From positions 33,791 to 97,790 of the forward strand of contig VHDF01000005.1 of assembly GCA_016871495.1 (NCBI GenBank): DNA of 64,000 nucleotides. The letters are read 5' to 3'. This document shows positions 55,085 through 63,999 of this stretch, in pieces. Each line of letters begins with the position of its first letter. Position 1 is the stretch's first letter. The notes below the pieces were generated by a model. The model worked only from the letters and a program-made list of their open reading frames with translations, made no database searches and was not told the origin of the DNA. The DNA comes from Verrucomicrobiota bacterium. GTDB taxonomy: Bacteria; Verrucomicrobiota; Verrucomicrobiia; Limisphaerales; VHDF01. The position numbers were made by a program, and so were the translations under genes.

Positions 55085-56452
55085 TCAGTGGATGGAGAGC
55101 TCCGCCAGGGACTGATCGAGGATCTGGAGGGCCAGATCCATCTCGGGCCGTTGCAGCGTGAGAGCGGGAGTCAGCGTCAGAATGTTCCCCATCGTCACTT
55201 TGAAGTTGAGGCCCCGTCGCAAGGACGCATACATCACTCGCTCGGCTTCATCCGCCGCCTTACGTCCGTTCCGGGCCAGCACCAATCCCAACAGCAAACC
55301 CAGGCCTCGAACCTCGCTGATGATCGGGTGCTTGCCTCGGAGGGCCGCGAGTTGCTCCAAGGCGTAAGCCCCCTGTTTCGTGGAATTCTCCAGGAGTTTT
55401 TCCTCCTCGATCACATCCAGTGTCGCCAGGGCCGCCGCGCACGCCATCGGACTTTTCTCGTGGGTATAATGTCCCAGGGCTTGATGATGCATCGCTTGGT
55501 TGAGGTCTTCCCGCGCCAACAACGCCGCCAGTGGAAAAACGCCCCCTCCCAATCCTTTGCCGAGAACCACCATGTCGGGCACGATGCCGAAATGCTCGAA
55601 GGCAAACCAACGGCCCGTTCGCCCAAGACAAATCGGCACCTCATCCAAAATCAGGAGCGCGCCGTGCCGGTCGCACGCGGCGCGAATCCGGCGCCAATAA
55701 TCCTTCGGCGGGATGAACGGCGTGCAACGCACCGTCTCGGCAATCACAGCCGCCACGTCGCCTTCCTTCTCGAGCATATACTCGATGTAATCCGCGCAAT
55801 TCAGATTGCAGCGGTCCCCGCACTTAAAGGGACACTGTTGGGGGTCCGGCGGAGGCGCGTGTTCGCACCCCGGCAGCAGCGGCCCGATCCCTTGTCGAAA
55901 AATGGATTCCCCTCCGATGGAGATGGCATCGAGGGAAGCGCCGTGAAACGAATCCCAATGGGAAATGGTCTTGTGCCGGCCCGTGGCCGCGCGCGCCAGT
56001 TTGAGTGCCACGCCCATCGCCGAAGTGCCACCCGGTGAAAAAAGCACTCGTTGCAAGGGACGGGGCGCCAGGGCGGCGAGCCGTTCCGCCAGAAGCACGG
56101 CCGTCTTGTTCGTGTAGCGGCGCGTGCAAAAAGTCAACTCGTGCAGTTGACGCGTAATGGCCTCGACAATGCGCGGATGTGCAAACCCGACTTGATGCAC
56201 ATTGTTGCCGTGAAAATCCAGCCACCGGCGGCCTTGCAGATCCTCGATCCAGGCGCCCTCGCACTTCCCAAGCACGTTCAAACACGGGGTGGACAAGGCC
56301 TGGTGTAAAAAGACGGCCTCGTCCCGCTCCAGCCACTCACGCGCCTCCGCGCCGATCTGTCCTTCGCTCCAGGCCAATCGATGCGGACTCCAATTGACGT
56401 CGCCTTCCGACTTCATGGCCGTTCTGTCCGGTGGAATGTTCGCCGCATTCAT
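55085..56452 (-). CDS. pbfA: Class III PLP aminotransferase-fold enzyme, probably PbfA-like
   Basis: A 455-residue enzyme. D270 (LLILDEVP) and the Schiff-base lysine K299 (VLGKGLGGG) are in place. The blocks HQALSTPCLNVL, RRWLDFHGNNVHQVGF, a four-cysteine insertion (CPFKCGDRCNLNC, 207-219) and ADYIEYMLEKEGDVAAVIAE are, to my recollection, typical of (R)-1-hydroxy-2-aminoethylphosphonate ammonia-lyase, which produces phosphonoacetaldehyde in phosphonate breakdown. No phnW, phnX or phnY-type genes are in the window, which weakens the functional call. It is otherwise a general omega-aminotransferase-like protein. An ATG 12 codons in is an alternative start. Confidence 0.62.
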   Translation of the reverse strand: MNAANIPPDRTAMKSEGDVNWSPHRLAWSEGQIGAEAREWLERDEAVFLHQALSTPCLNVLGKCEGAWIEDLQGRRWLDFHGNNVHQVGFAHPRIVEAITRQLHELTFCTRRYTNKTAVLLAERLAALAPRPLQRVLFSPGGTSAMGVALKLARAATGRHKTISHWDSFHGASLDAISIGGESIFRQGIGPLLPGCEHAPPPDPQQCPFKCGDRCNLNCADYIEYMLEKEGDVAAVIAETVRCTPFIPPKDYWRRIRAACDRHGALLILDEVPICLGRTGRWFAFEHFGIVPDMVVLGKGLGGGVFPLAALLAREDLNQAMHHQALGHYTHEKSPMACAAALATLDVIEEEKLLENSTKQGAYALEQLAALRGKHPIISEVRGLGLLLGLVLARNGRKAADEAERVMYASLRRGLNFKVTMGNILTLTPALTLQRPEMDLALQILDQSLAELSIH

Positions 56453-56540
56453 GAAACTTCGTTCCCTCTCGTAACTCCCCGCGCCGATGCCGAACCCGGC
56501 TCAGAGTTGCGCCGGGACCTCCGAAAATCCCCCCAACGGA

Positions 56541-57450
56541 CTAATTGGATGCCGTTTTGATGGCGCCTTCCCGAATACACCAGAGGGCCTCGTGACTGCG
56601 AATGAAGATGTCCCCGTCGGAGAAGGCCGGAGTGCAATTCGACCGCTCCTTGAGAGGATTGGCTCCCAGCAGTTCGAAGGTCTTGGCGGCTTTGAAAACC
56701 ATCGTGTCGCCGGACTGGTTGACCACGTAGAGCCGGTCGCCGGAACGAACGATGGAACCCCAGGTTTCACCCGAAGCGCCCGTCGCCTTGAGCCGCTCTT
56801 CCCACAATATGCGTCCGCTGGAAAGTTCAATGCATTCGGCGATGCCCAGGGTGTTGCTGACAAAGATCAAGTGGCCCGCTGCTCGTACCAAACCCGATGC
56901 GATTCCGTCACGTCTCCGCGCCCCCCGGCCTTCAAAGCCATGGTGCTGCCAAAGTATCCCCCCATCGCCACGACCAATCCCTCCCCCGCGATGGCCGAAG
57001 TATAAACCAAAGGATTCATGCCCTCCGCATGCCACAACGGCTCGCCTTGCGAAGGATGAAAGGCGCGAACCTGGTTCCCCAACGACAGCACGATCTCCAA
57101 GCCGCGATCGGTGGACACGAGCAACGGTGTGCTAAAGGATCCCAGTTTTCCATCCGACTTCCCGGCGAATCCATCGAAACGTTCCTTGCGCTGGGATTCG
57201 GGCAAGACCGTCTTCCAAAGCACCTTGCCGGTTTTCTTATCGAGGGCGTAAAGCGCGCTTTCCTTGCCCGGACCGTGATAGACAATGACCCGATCCTCGT
57301 GCAACACAGGCGAGGAACCACTCCCCCATTCGTGTGATTGCGGCCCCAAATCCGCAAGCCACAACCGGCGTCCCTCCATGTCATAAGCCGCGATCCCGGC
57401 CGAGGCGTAGCTGGACACCACGAGGGTTCCGTCAGTGACCGGCGAGGCCG
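56541..57450 (-). pseudogene. PQQ-like beta-propeller protein, truncated and frameshifted
   Basis: Two frames are needed. The upstream one (from the 57450 side to about 56870) reads ASPVTDGTLVVSSYASAGIA, then DMEGRRLWLADLG and YALDKKTGKVLWKTVLP, which are PQQ-propeller blade motifs. The other (about 56890 to 56541) continues GHLIFVSNTLGIAECIELSS and LSSGRILWEERLKATG. The frame changes near 56870-56890, with a few residues apparently missing. The 5' end is cut off exactly where a solo element end (57450-57486) begins, and no signal peptide remains. Both features indicate a decayed gene. Its intact form would be an exported PQQ-binding-like propeller. Confidence 0.8.
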
Positions 57451-57486
57451 CGCCCTACCTGCATCACCGGCAACATCGGGATGCAC
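57450..57486 (-). mobile_element. Solo terminal part of a 130-bp element
   Basis: The segment CGCCCTACCTGCATCACCGG followed by CAACATCGGGATGCAC equals one end of the 130-bp family (compare 63963-63999). The rest of the element is absent and the PQQ gene remnant abuts it directly. Confidence 0.8.
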
Positions 57487-57775
57487 CGAGGCGGAATGAA
57501 GCGTCCTCAAATTGTCGGTCGGAGCGCGATTGAGCTCAAGTCCGATGGACACGGACGAGGCGACGGAACTGGATCGGACACAGTTCGCTTCGACTTGGCG
57601 ACGTGCCGTTGGGCCCCGTCAACCTCCGGAAGCTCATGTCAGGAAGAAGCAGCAGGGTTGAGCAAGATTTTCACAATGCATCCTTTTTTCGGTGTATTCA
57701 TCCGGAAAGAATCGCGCTTCGAGGTTGAATCTGGAACTGATTTTGGGGATTTTCTTCACCGTGCCTCCACTCATA
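57487..57775. other. Spacer before the third pseudopilin
   Basis: 289 bp with no supported gene or repeat. It probably carries the promoter of the pseudopilin; no clear sites were read. Confidence 0.4.
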
Positions 57776-58606
57776 ATGATCTCGAAGCGAAGTCGACCGC
57801 GCCCCTATTCTTCTGGTGGGTTTACGTTGATTGAACTTCTCGTGGTAATCGCCATCATCGCGATTCTCGCCGGCATGCTCCTCCCCGCCCTTTCCAGAGC
57901 GAAAAGCAAAGCCCAAGGCGTGGTCTGCGCGAGCAACCTCAAGCAGATGCAGCTTTCCTGGAACTTGTACCTCGATGACAACGGGGACAAAGTCCCGCCG
58001 AACGAAAACCCCCGCCAGGGCACTTGGGTTCGAGGGTGGCTCGACAATGCCGTTGCCGTCACGGACAACACCAACGTCGTCCATCTCCGCAACAGTCTGT
58101 TGTGGAAGTACCATGAAACGCTGGGCATTTGGCGATGCCCTTCCGACCGCAGTGTGTCCATCCATCGCGGGGTCACCTATCCCCGCGTCCGATCCATCTC
58201 CATGAACGCCTGGCTCAACCGGCTCGATCCCCCCTCTTCTTTGCTCATGCCCTATCGTGTCATTGAACGCCTTTCCCAGATGACGGACCCCAGTCCTTCG
58301 AAGACTTGGATCCTCATGGATGAGCGCGAGGATCGCATCAACAACGGTTACTTTTACGTGGACATGACGGGTTTGAAGGAGAAGAACCCCGCTCTTTACC
58401 AATTGGCGGACATGCCTGCGAGCTATCACGGAGGCTCGGGCAGCATTTCTTTTGCCGACGGCCACGTCGAGCTCAAGAAGTGGCTGGATCCCAGGACCAA
58501 ACCCCCGCTGCTCAAAGGCAAGAATCTCGGTTTGATCGGCGCTACGCCCAACAATCCCGATGTCGCCTGGCTGCAGGAACGCACCACGGGTGCCCGGGAA
58601 GAGTAG
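57776..58606 (+). CDS. Pseudopilin-like protein with H-x9-DG motif
   Basis: A 276-residue protein starting [14 protein letters not shown], followed by [20 protein letters not shown], the prepilin cleavage site and helix. The C-terminal part has [12 protein letters not shown] (H-x9-DG). It is similar in build to the protein at 33147 but not a close copy. A 130-bp element begins 16 bp after the stop codon and the solo element end lies about 290 bp upstream, so the gene is element-bracketed. No secretion machinery is adjacent. Confidence 0.84.
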   Translation: MISKRSRPRPYSSGGFTLIELLVVIAIIAILAGMLLPALSRAKSKAQGVVCASNLKQMQLSWNLYLDDNGDKVPPNENPRQGTWVRGWLDNAVAVTDNTNVVHLRNSLLWKYHETLGIWRCPSDRSVSIHRGVTYPRVRSISMNAWLNRLDPPSSLLMPYRVIERLSQMTDPSPSKTWILMDEREDRINNGYFYVDMTGLKEKNPALYQLADMPASYHGGSGSISFADGHVELKKWLDPRTKPPLLKGKNLGLIGATPNNPDVAWLQERTTGAREE

Positions 58607-58622
58607 CATTGGGGAGCGAGCG

Positions 58623-58752
58623 GTGCATCTAGAGGTTGTCGGTGATGCAGGTAGGGCGCGTCCGTCCCGGCGCGCCGCCGGAGCATGATGTTTTGCATCC
58701 AGTGGGCGGCGGGCTGGGACAGGCCCGCCCTACCAACAACATCGGGATACAC
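58623..58752 (+). mobile_element. 130-bp palindromic element, copy C (hybrid left end)
   Basis: The body and right end match copies A and B, but the left end reads GTGCATCTAGAGGTTGTCGG, which resembles the left end of the longer family-2 element (GTGCCTCCAGAGGTTGTCGG) rather than copies A/B. It lies in the leader of the metalloprotease gene, 70 bp before its ATG. Confidence 0.83.
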
Positions 58753-58821
58753 GGCCCCCTTCTCGCGGAGTCCAATTCCGGTTGTTCAACGAGGAGTTTT
58801 GGGATATGCATCCCGTCACGC

Positions 58822-61458
58822 ATGAGATCGCATCTGTCGTCCCTTGTTTTCCTCGTCGTGTTTGGCCTGGCAAGCGGGTGTTCCATCGAATTCTCGGCCC
58901 AGTTCGGCGCTCCGACTCGGCCGGTTGGAACTTCCAAATCCACCTCCCCACCGTCGGCCGCTCCGGATAAGCCTGCGCCGGCAGCCGGCAAGGGCGCAGA
59001 AGACAAAGCGAAAAAGGGTAAAGCCATCGCGGACGTCGTTGGAAAGGACAAGAAATTTGAGGGGCTTTTCACGCTCTACCAAAATACGACCAACGGCTCC
59101 ACCCACCTGGTCGTGAAAAAATCACAACTCGATAAGGAGTTCATCTACTTCACTCACACGGTCGATGGGGTCCCCTCTGCCGGCCACTTCCGCGGTGCCT
59201 TTCGGGACAACCGGGTCTTCTCGTTCCGCAAGCAGTTTAACCGCATCGAAATTATCTCCGAAAACACCGCCTTCTATTTCTCGCCGACCAACGCGCTGAA
59301 GCGGGCGGCCTCGGCCAATATCAGCCCCGCCATCCTGGCCAGTCAGGAGATCCTGGCGGAAGACGAGGAAAAGGGCGAAATGCTGCTCAAAGCCGACGGT
59401 CTTTTCCTTTCGGAGGTGTTCCATCCGGTGAAGTCTTTAGGACGCGGATCCGCCTTGGGCTCGCTCAGCCGGGAGAAAACCAAATACCTTCGTCTGCGTT
59501 CCTACCCCAAAAATACCGACGTGGTCGTCGAGTATGTCTATGAGAATCCGAATGCGGGCGGCCCTTCCGGACCCGATGTCACCGACGCCCGCTTCGTGAG
59601 CATTCGCATGCAGCACAGCCTCATCGAAATGCCGGAGAACGATTATCAACCGCGTTTCGACGATCCCCGCGTCGGCTACTTCGCCACCCAGGTCACGGAT
59701 CTGACTTCCCCGTCCGCCACCCCCTATCGCGACGTGATCCATCGATGGCACCTGGTCAAGAAGGACAAGCAGGCCGCCCTTTCGGAACCTGTTGAGCCCA
59801 TCGTCTGGTGGATCGAAAACACCACCCCGATGGAGCTTCGCGAAACCATCAAGCAAGCCACGCTGGAGTGGAACGAAGCCTTCGAGGCTGCCGGTTTCAA
59901 GAACGCAGTCGTAGTCAAAATTCAACCGGACGATGCCGACTGGGATGCCGGGGACATCCGTTACAATGTCCTCCGCTGGACCTCCTCTCCGGATCCGCCC
60001 TTCGGAGGTTACGGACCCAGCTTCGTCAATCCGCGCACCGGCCAGATTCTCGGCGCCGACATCATGCTCGAATACGTCTATCTCGCGAACCGCATCCGCA
60101 TGGAGCGGCTGTTTTCGGAAGCCGGACTCGAACTCACTCCTGCGTTGTCAGGACAACAACTGCCCGGAGCTCATTTCTGCGCCCTGGGACATCATCTCCA
60201 CCACAGTGCCTTGTTCGGCCAGAACGTGCTCAAGGCTTCCGGTGCCAGCGCCCAGGACATCGGGCAACTGCTGAAGGAGTCGATCTACTATCTTATCCTT
60301 CACGAAGTCGGGCACACGCTCGGGCTGAATCACAACATGCGGTCGAGCCAGATGCTGAGTCCGGCCCAGTTGCAAGACAAGGAACTCACCCGCCGCCAGG
60401 GATTGACCGGGTCCGTCATGGATTATCCCGCGGCCAATCTTGCTCCTCCGGGAGCCAAACAAGGCGAGTATTTCACCACCAAGGCCGGCCCTTATGACCG
60501 ATGGGCCATTGAGTTTGGCTACGCTCCCTCGCTGTCCGATGCCGCCGCCGAGCAACAACGTATGCAGAAACTGCTTGCCCGCTCCACGGAACCCGCCCTG
60601 GCCTTTGGCAATGACGCCGATGACATGCGCGCGCCTGGCAAGGCCATCGACCCGCGGGTGATGATCAACGACCTTTCCTCGGACGCGATCGGCTACGCCC
60701 AAGACCGCATCCGGCTGGCCAAGGAAACCATGACCAAACTGAGGGCGAAGTTTTCGGACCCCGGCCAGTCCCACCACGCGCTCCGCACGGCGTATCTCTC
60801 GCTTACCACGGAAATCGCCAACGCGGCCGCCACGATTTCACGTTACATTGGCGGAGTCCAGGTGGACCGCGCCTACACCGGACAGCCCGGCGCGAGCCGT
60901 CCCTTCACCCCGGTCAGCGGGGAGGAGCAAAAGCGCGCCCTGAAGGTCCTGCGCGAACAATTGTTTGCGCCGTCCGCGTTCGACGCTCCCGAGGATCTGA
61001 TCAACCACTTGCAAATGCAGCGTCGGGGCTTTGACTTCCGAAGTTCGGGAGAAGATCCGAAAATCCATGAACGCGCCCTCACCATCCAACGCGCGGTGCT
61101 GGACCACCTGCTCCATCCCGACGTGCTGGCCCGGTTGACCAACGCGCGACTCTATGGCAACCGGTACACCACCGTGGAATTTCTCGAGGATCTCACGCAG
61201 GCGATCTTTCAGGATGATTTGGACGGGGAAGTCCGGCCGTTCCGGCAAAACCTCCAAGTCGAATACACTTCGCGGATCGCTCGAGCCGTCGGCCGCGACG
61301 GTTTTTCCGGGTATGACTCTCCCGCTCGTTCCGCCTCACTGGCCCAATTGCGACGCATCGAATCGCTGTTGAAGGGCAGAAACGCCGCGGGCGCGGAAAC
61401 CAAAGCACACACCGACCATGTGCTGCATCTCATTGAAAGGGCACTGAACCCGGATTAA
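58822..61458 (+). CDS. Zinc metalloprotease lipoprotein (DUF5117-type)
   Basis: An 878-residue protein. The leader MRSHLSSLVFLVVFGLASGC ends in a lipobox cysteine (C20), followed by a low-complexity Pro/Ala/Lys linker. The centre shows the zinc site HEVGHTLGLNHN (about 494-505), an HExxHxxGxxH-type motif, with a downstream MDYPAAN Met-turn. The flanking sequence matches the large bacterial zinc-dependent metalloprotease group with DUF5117/DUF5118-type domains. It is probably cell-surface attached and degrades protein. The ATG at 58822 is chosen because upstream sequence is repeat-derived. Confidence 0.86.
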   Translation: MRSHLSSLVFLVVFGLASGCSIEFSAQFGAPTRPVGTSKSTSPPSAAPDKPAPAAGKGAEDKAKKGKAIADVVGKDKKFEGLFTLYQNTTNGSTHLVVKKSQLDKEFIYFTHTVDGVPSAGHFRGAFRDNRVFSFRKQFNRIEIISENTAFYFSPTNALKRAASANISPAILASQEILAEDEEKGEMLLKADGLFLSEVFHPVKSLGRGSALGSLSREKTKYLRLRSYPKNTDVVVEYVYENPNAGGPSGPDVTDARFVSIRMQHSLIEMPENDYQPRFDDPRVGYFATQVTDLTSPSATPYRDVIHRWHLVKKDKQAALSEPVEPIVWWIENTTPMELRETIKQATLEWNEAFEAAGFKNAVVVKIQPDDADWDAGDIRYNVLRWTSSPDPPFGGYGPSFVNPRTGQILGADIMLEYVYLANRIRMERLFSEAGLELTPALSGQQLPGAHFCALGHHLHHSALFGQNVLKASGASAQDIGQLLKESIYYLILHEVGHTLGLNHNMRSSQMLSPAQLQDKELTRRQGLTGSVMDYPAANLAPPGAKQGEYFTTKAGPYDRWAIEFGYAPSLSDAAAEQQRMQKLLARSTEPALAFGNDADDMRAPGKAIDPRVMINDLSSDAIGYAQDRIRLAKETMTKLRAKFSDPGQSHHALRTAYLSLTTEIANAAATISRYIGGVQVDRAYTGQPGASRPFTPVSGEEQKRALKVLREQLFAPSAFDAPEDLINHLQMQRRGFDFRSSGEDPKIHERALTIQRAVLDHLLHPDVLARLTNARLYGNRYTTVEFLEDLTQAIFQDDLDGEVRPFRQNLQVEYTSRIARAVGRDGFSGYDSPARSASLAQLRRIESLLKGRNAAGAETKAHTDHVLHLIERALNPD

Positions 61459-61476
61459 TTCGAACTCCTCTTTCGT

Positions 61477-62952
61477 GTGGGCCTTCGAGTCCAAACGTTT
61501 CGCTCGCCCCCTCCTCCGGAGGCTTTTCTGCCGGCGCTTGCCTGGGAGCCGGGAACGCTGCTCCTCCGCAGTCAGAGCTTTGAGACCCCGCACGCCCGTT
61601 ACTCGATCCTCGCCACCGATCCCTTCCTGGTGTTTCGCAACCGGGGTTCGGAATGCCGCCTTCGCACCTCGGACAGGGCCGAGGTGCTCTACGGGAACCC
61701 CTGGTCCATTCTCGACACACTGCTCGCGAGATACGAGTTGCTCGACGAATGGGACCAGCCATTTCCCATTGGCGCGGCGGCGGGATTCTGGGGCTACGAT
61801 CTCCGATGTTTTGTCGAACCACGTCTGCGCACCCCGCCTCATGCGGACGACGAGGTTTCCGATTCGTATGTCGGCTTTTACGATTCACTCGTCGTCTTCG
61901 ATCATCGGGCCGACGAGGCTCACGTGGTCTCCACGGGCATGTTGCCGGACGGTTCGCGGAGCGATACGCGAGCGGAAAACCGGTTGAAGTCATGGGACGC
62001 TCGCTTCACGAGGTCCACGGCCCAGGCCTTTTCCCAAACGACAACCCAACACCCGACGGTCCCCGGTGAAATCAGCTCAAGCCTGACCCGCGCGGAGTTC
62101 ATCGCACGGGTGCTGCGCATCAAGGACTACATCCGCCAGGGCGATGTGTACCAAGTCAACCTCGCTCAGCGTTTGACGGCCGACGTTCCCATGGCTGGAC
62201 CCTGGCTCTTCGACCGGCTCAGCCAGGTTTCCCCTGCCCCTTTCGCCGCCTTCCTCCAAACGGGAGACTTCGAAATCGTTTCCTCGTCTCCGGAGCTTTT
62301 CCTGCGACTCCATGATCGCGAAGTCCAAACCCGGCCGATCAAAGGCACTCGCCCCCGATCGCCAGATCCCACGCGCGATGCTCAGTGGACTTACGAACTC
62401 CAGACCAGCCCGAAGGAAATGTCCGAACTCGTCATGATCACGGACTTGCTTCGAAATGATTTGGGACGCATCTGCGAGTACGGCAGCGTGCAGGTTCCGG
62501 AGCTCGTTCGGCTGGAACGGTACCCCCAAGTCCAACATCTCGTTTCCACCGTCCAAGGCACGCTGCGGGAAGGCGTGTCGCACTTCGAAGCCCTGGCGTC
62601 CTGTTTTCCCGGCGGCAGCATTACCGGAGCTCCCAAGATTCGCGCCATGGAAATCATCGACGAGCTCGAGCCGGTGCCTCGCGGCCCTTATACCGGCTCC
62701 GTGGGCTACGTCGGTTTCAATCGCGTAAGCCAGCTCAACATCGCCATCCGCACCGCTCTTTGCACTCCCCGGCGTGTGCATTTCCACGTCGGAGCCGGCA
62801 TCGTGGCCGATTCCGACCCCGCCGCCGAATACGATGAAACACTGGCCAAAGCCTCGGGGTTCATGGCCGCGCTCGGCCGAACCCACCCCCGCGCCGCCAA
62901 GTCCGGCACCACCGTGACCCCGCAGCCCCGGCCCTTCCATCCCCCCCCATGA
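61477..62952 (+). CDS. pabB: Aminodeoxychorismate synthase component I
   Basis: A 491-residue enzyme with a GTG start. The chorismate-binding domain (about 205-470) includes RIKDYIRQGDVYQVNLAQRL, GSITGAPKIRAMEIID and VGAGIVADSDP. The motif PIKGT (K289) in place of PIAGT distinguishes aminodeoxychorismate synthase from anthranilate synthase: the lysine forms a covalent intermediate. It aminates chorismate towards p-aminobenzoate for folate. pabC overlaps its stop by 4 bp. No pabA-type glutaminase is in the window. Confidence 0.9.
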   Translation: MGLRVQTFRSPPPPEAFLPALAWEPGTLLLRSQSFETPHARYSILATDPFLVFRNRGSECRLRTSDRAEVLYGNPWSILDTLLARYELLDEWDQPFPIGAAAGFWGYDLRCFVEPRLRTPPHADDEVSDSYVGFYDSLVVFDHRADEAHVVSTGMLPDGSRSDTRAENRLKSWDARFTRSTAQAFSQTTTQHPTVPGEISSSLTRAEFIARVLRIKDYIRQGDVYQVNLAQRLTADVPMAGPWLFDRLSQVSPAPFAAFLQTGDFEIVSSSPELFLRLHDREVQTRPIKGTRPRSPDPTRDAQWTYELQTSPKEMSELVMITDLLRNDLGRICEYGSVQVPELVRLERYPQVQHLVSTVQGTLREGVSHFEALASCFPGGSITGAPKIRAMEIIDELEPVPRGPYTGSVGYVGFNRVSQLNIAIRTALCTPRRVHFHVGAGIVADSDPAAEYDETLAKASGFMAALGRTHPRAAKSGTTVTPQPRPFHPPP

Positions 62953-63773
62953 GGGTCTGGCTCAACGGACGATTCCTCGACGAGTCCGACGCTCTGGTTC
63001 CCGTCACCGATCGTGGGTTCCAGTACGGGGACGGATGCTTTGAAACCGTCGAGTTGAGGTCGGGAGTTCCGTTTCTTTGGCCGGAACACTGGCGTCGCTT
63101 CCAGCAAGCGCTTCACGAGCTTGGCCTCGCCTGGGAATTTCCTGAAGCGGTCATACTGCAAATCATGACCGAACTGGTGACCCAAAACCGGCTCCCGTCT
63201 GCCCTGGTGCGAATGACCTGCACGCGGGGCCCCGGGCCTCGCGGCTACTCCACACGCGGGGCCAACACCCCCACGCGCCTGATCATGGCCTTTCCGGCGC
63301 CGGCTCGGGAATCGACGCCCAAGAGATGGACAGCCCATGTCAGCCCCTACCGGATTCCCGTCGGGTTCGGCCCTGGCTCCTTGAAATCGACCAGCAAACT
63401 GCTTCAAATTCTGGCCAAGAAAGAGGCCGAAATCCATGGCGCGGACGAAGCTTTGATCTTGAACACGCGCGACGAGATTGCGGAGTTCACCAATGCCAAT
63501 TTTTTCTGGATCCAGCGGGATCAGATTTTCACCCCGCCCCTCGAGTCAGGATGCCTGCCCGGGGTGACACGCGACTGGGCGATGGCCCAAGCCCGCGCCC
63601 AAGGCATCGAAGTCATCGAGCGCAATGCCCGCCTGTGCGACGTGCTCGAAGCGGACGGCGCCTTCGCGACCTGCACCGGACCGGGGATCGTCGAAATCCA
63701 ACGTTTGGGAGCGCACCCTTTTCCACCACACCCCCTCATCCACCCGCTTTGGCGGCTTTACCACAAGAACTGA
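62949..63773 (+). CDS. pabC: Aminodeoxychorismate lyase (PLP class IV)
   Basis: A 274-residue protein of the branched-chain aminotransferase fold: RGFQYGDGCFETVELR near residues 22-37, the PLP lysine K146 in SLKSTSKLLQ, EFTNANFFW and the GCLPGVTRD motif. Together with the overlapping pabB (ATGA), this is best read as the lyase step that releases pyruvate to give p-aminobenzoate. D-amino-acid or branched-chain transaminase is the alternative if the gene were isolated. A 130-bp element follows 96 bp after the stop. Confidence 0.86.
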   Translation: MRVWLNGRFLDESDALVPVTDRGFQYGDGCFETVELRSGVPFLWPEHWRRFQQALHELGLAWEFPEAVILQIMTELVTQNRLPSALVRMTCTRGPGPRGYSTRGANTPTRLIMAFPAPARESTPKRWTAHVSPYRIPVGFGPGSLKSTSKLLQILAKKEAEIHGADEALILNTRDEIAEFTNANFFWIQRDQIFTPPLESGCLPGVTRDWAMAQARAQGIEVIERNARLCDVLEADGAFATCTGPGIVEIQRLGAHPFPPHPLIHPLWRLYHKN

Positions 63774-63869
63774 CCGATGTTTGGGCAGTTCCGTAAAACC
63801 GCGGCAGGTCGAAATCGAATCTGCCGTCCGGAGCCAGTGATCCGCCGGAAACGAGTCATGGGCCGGTCC

Positions 63870-63999
63870 GTGTATCCCGATGTTGTTGGTAGGGCGGGCC
63901 TGTCCCAGCCCGCCGCCCACTGGATGCAAAACATCATGCTCCGGCGGCGCGCCGGGACGGACGCGCCCTACCTGCATCACCGGCAACATCGGGATGCAC
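63870..63999 (-). mobile_element. 130-bp palindromic element, copy D (inverted)
   Basis: Starts GTGTATCCCGATGTTGTTGG and ends CCGGCAACATCGGGATGCAC, the mirror image of copies A-C. It lies at the right edge of the window. Confidence 0.85.

Noticed and set aside
58636..58821. N-terminal extension of the metalloprotease frame
   Set aside because: It reads through element C; the lipoprotein leader begins at 58822.
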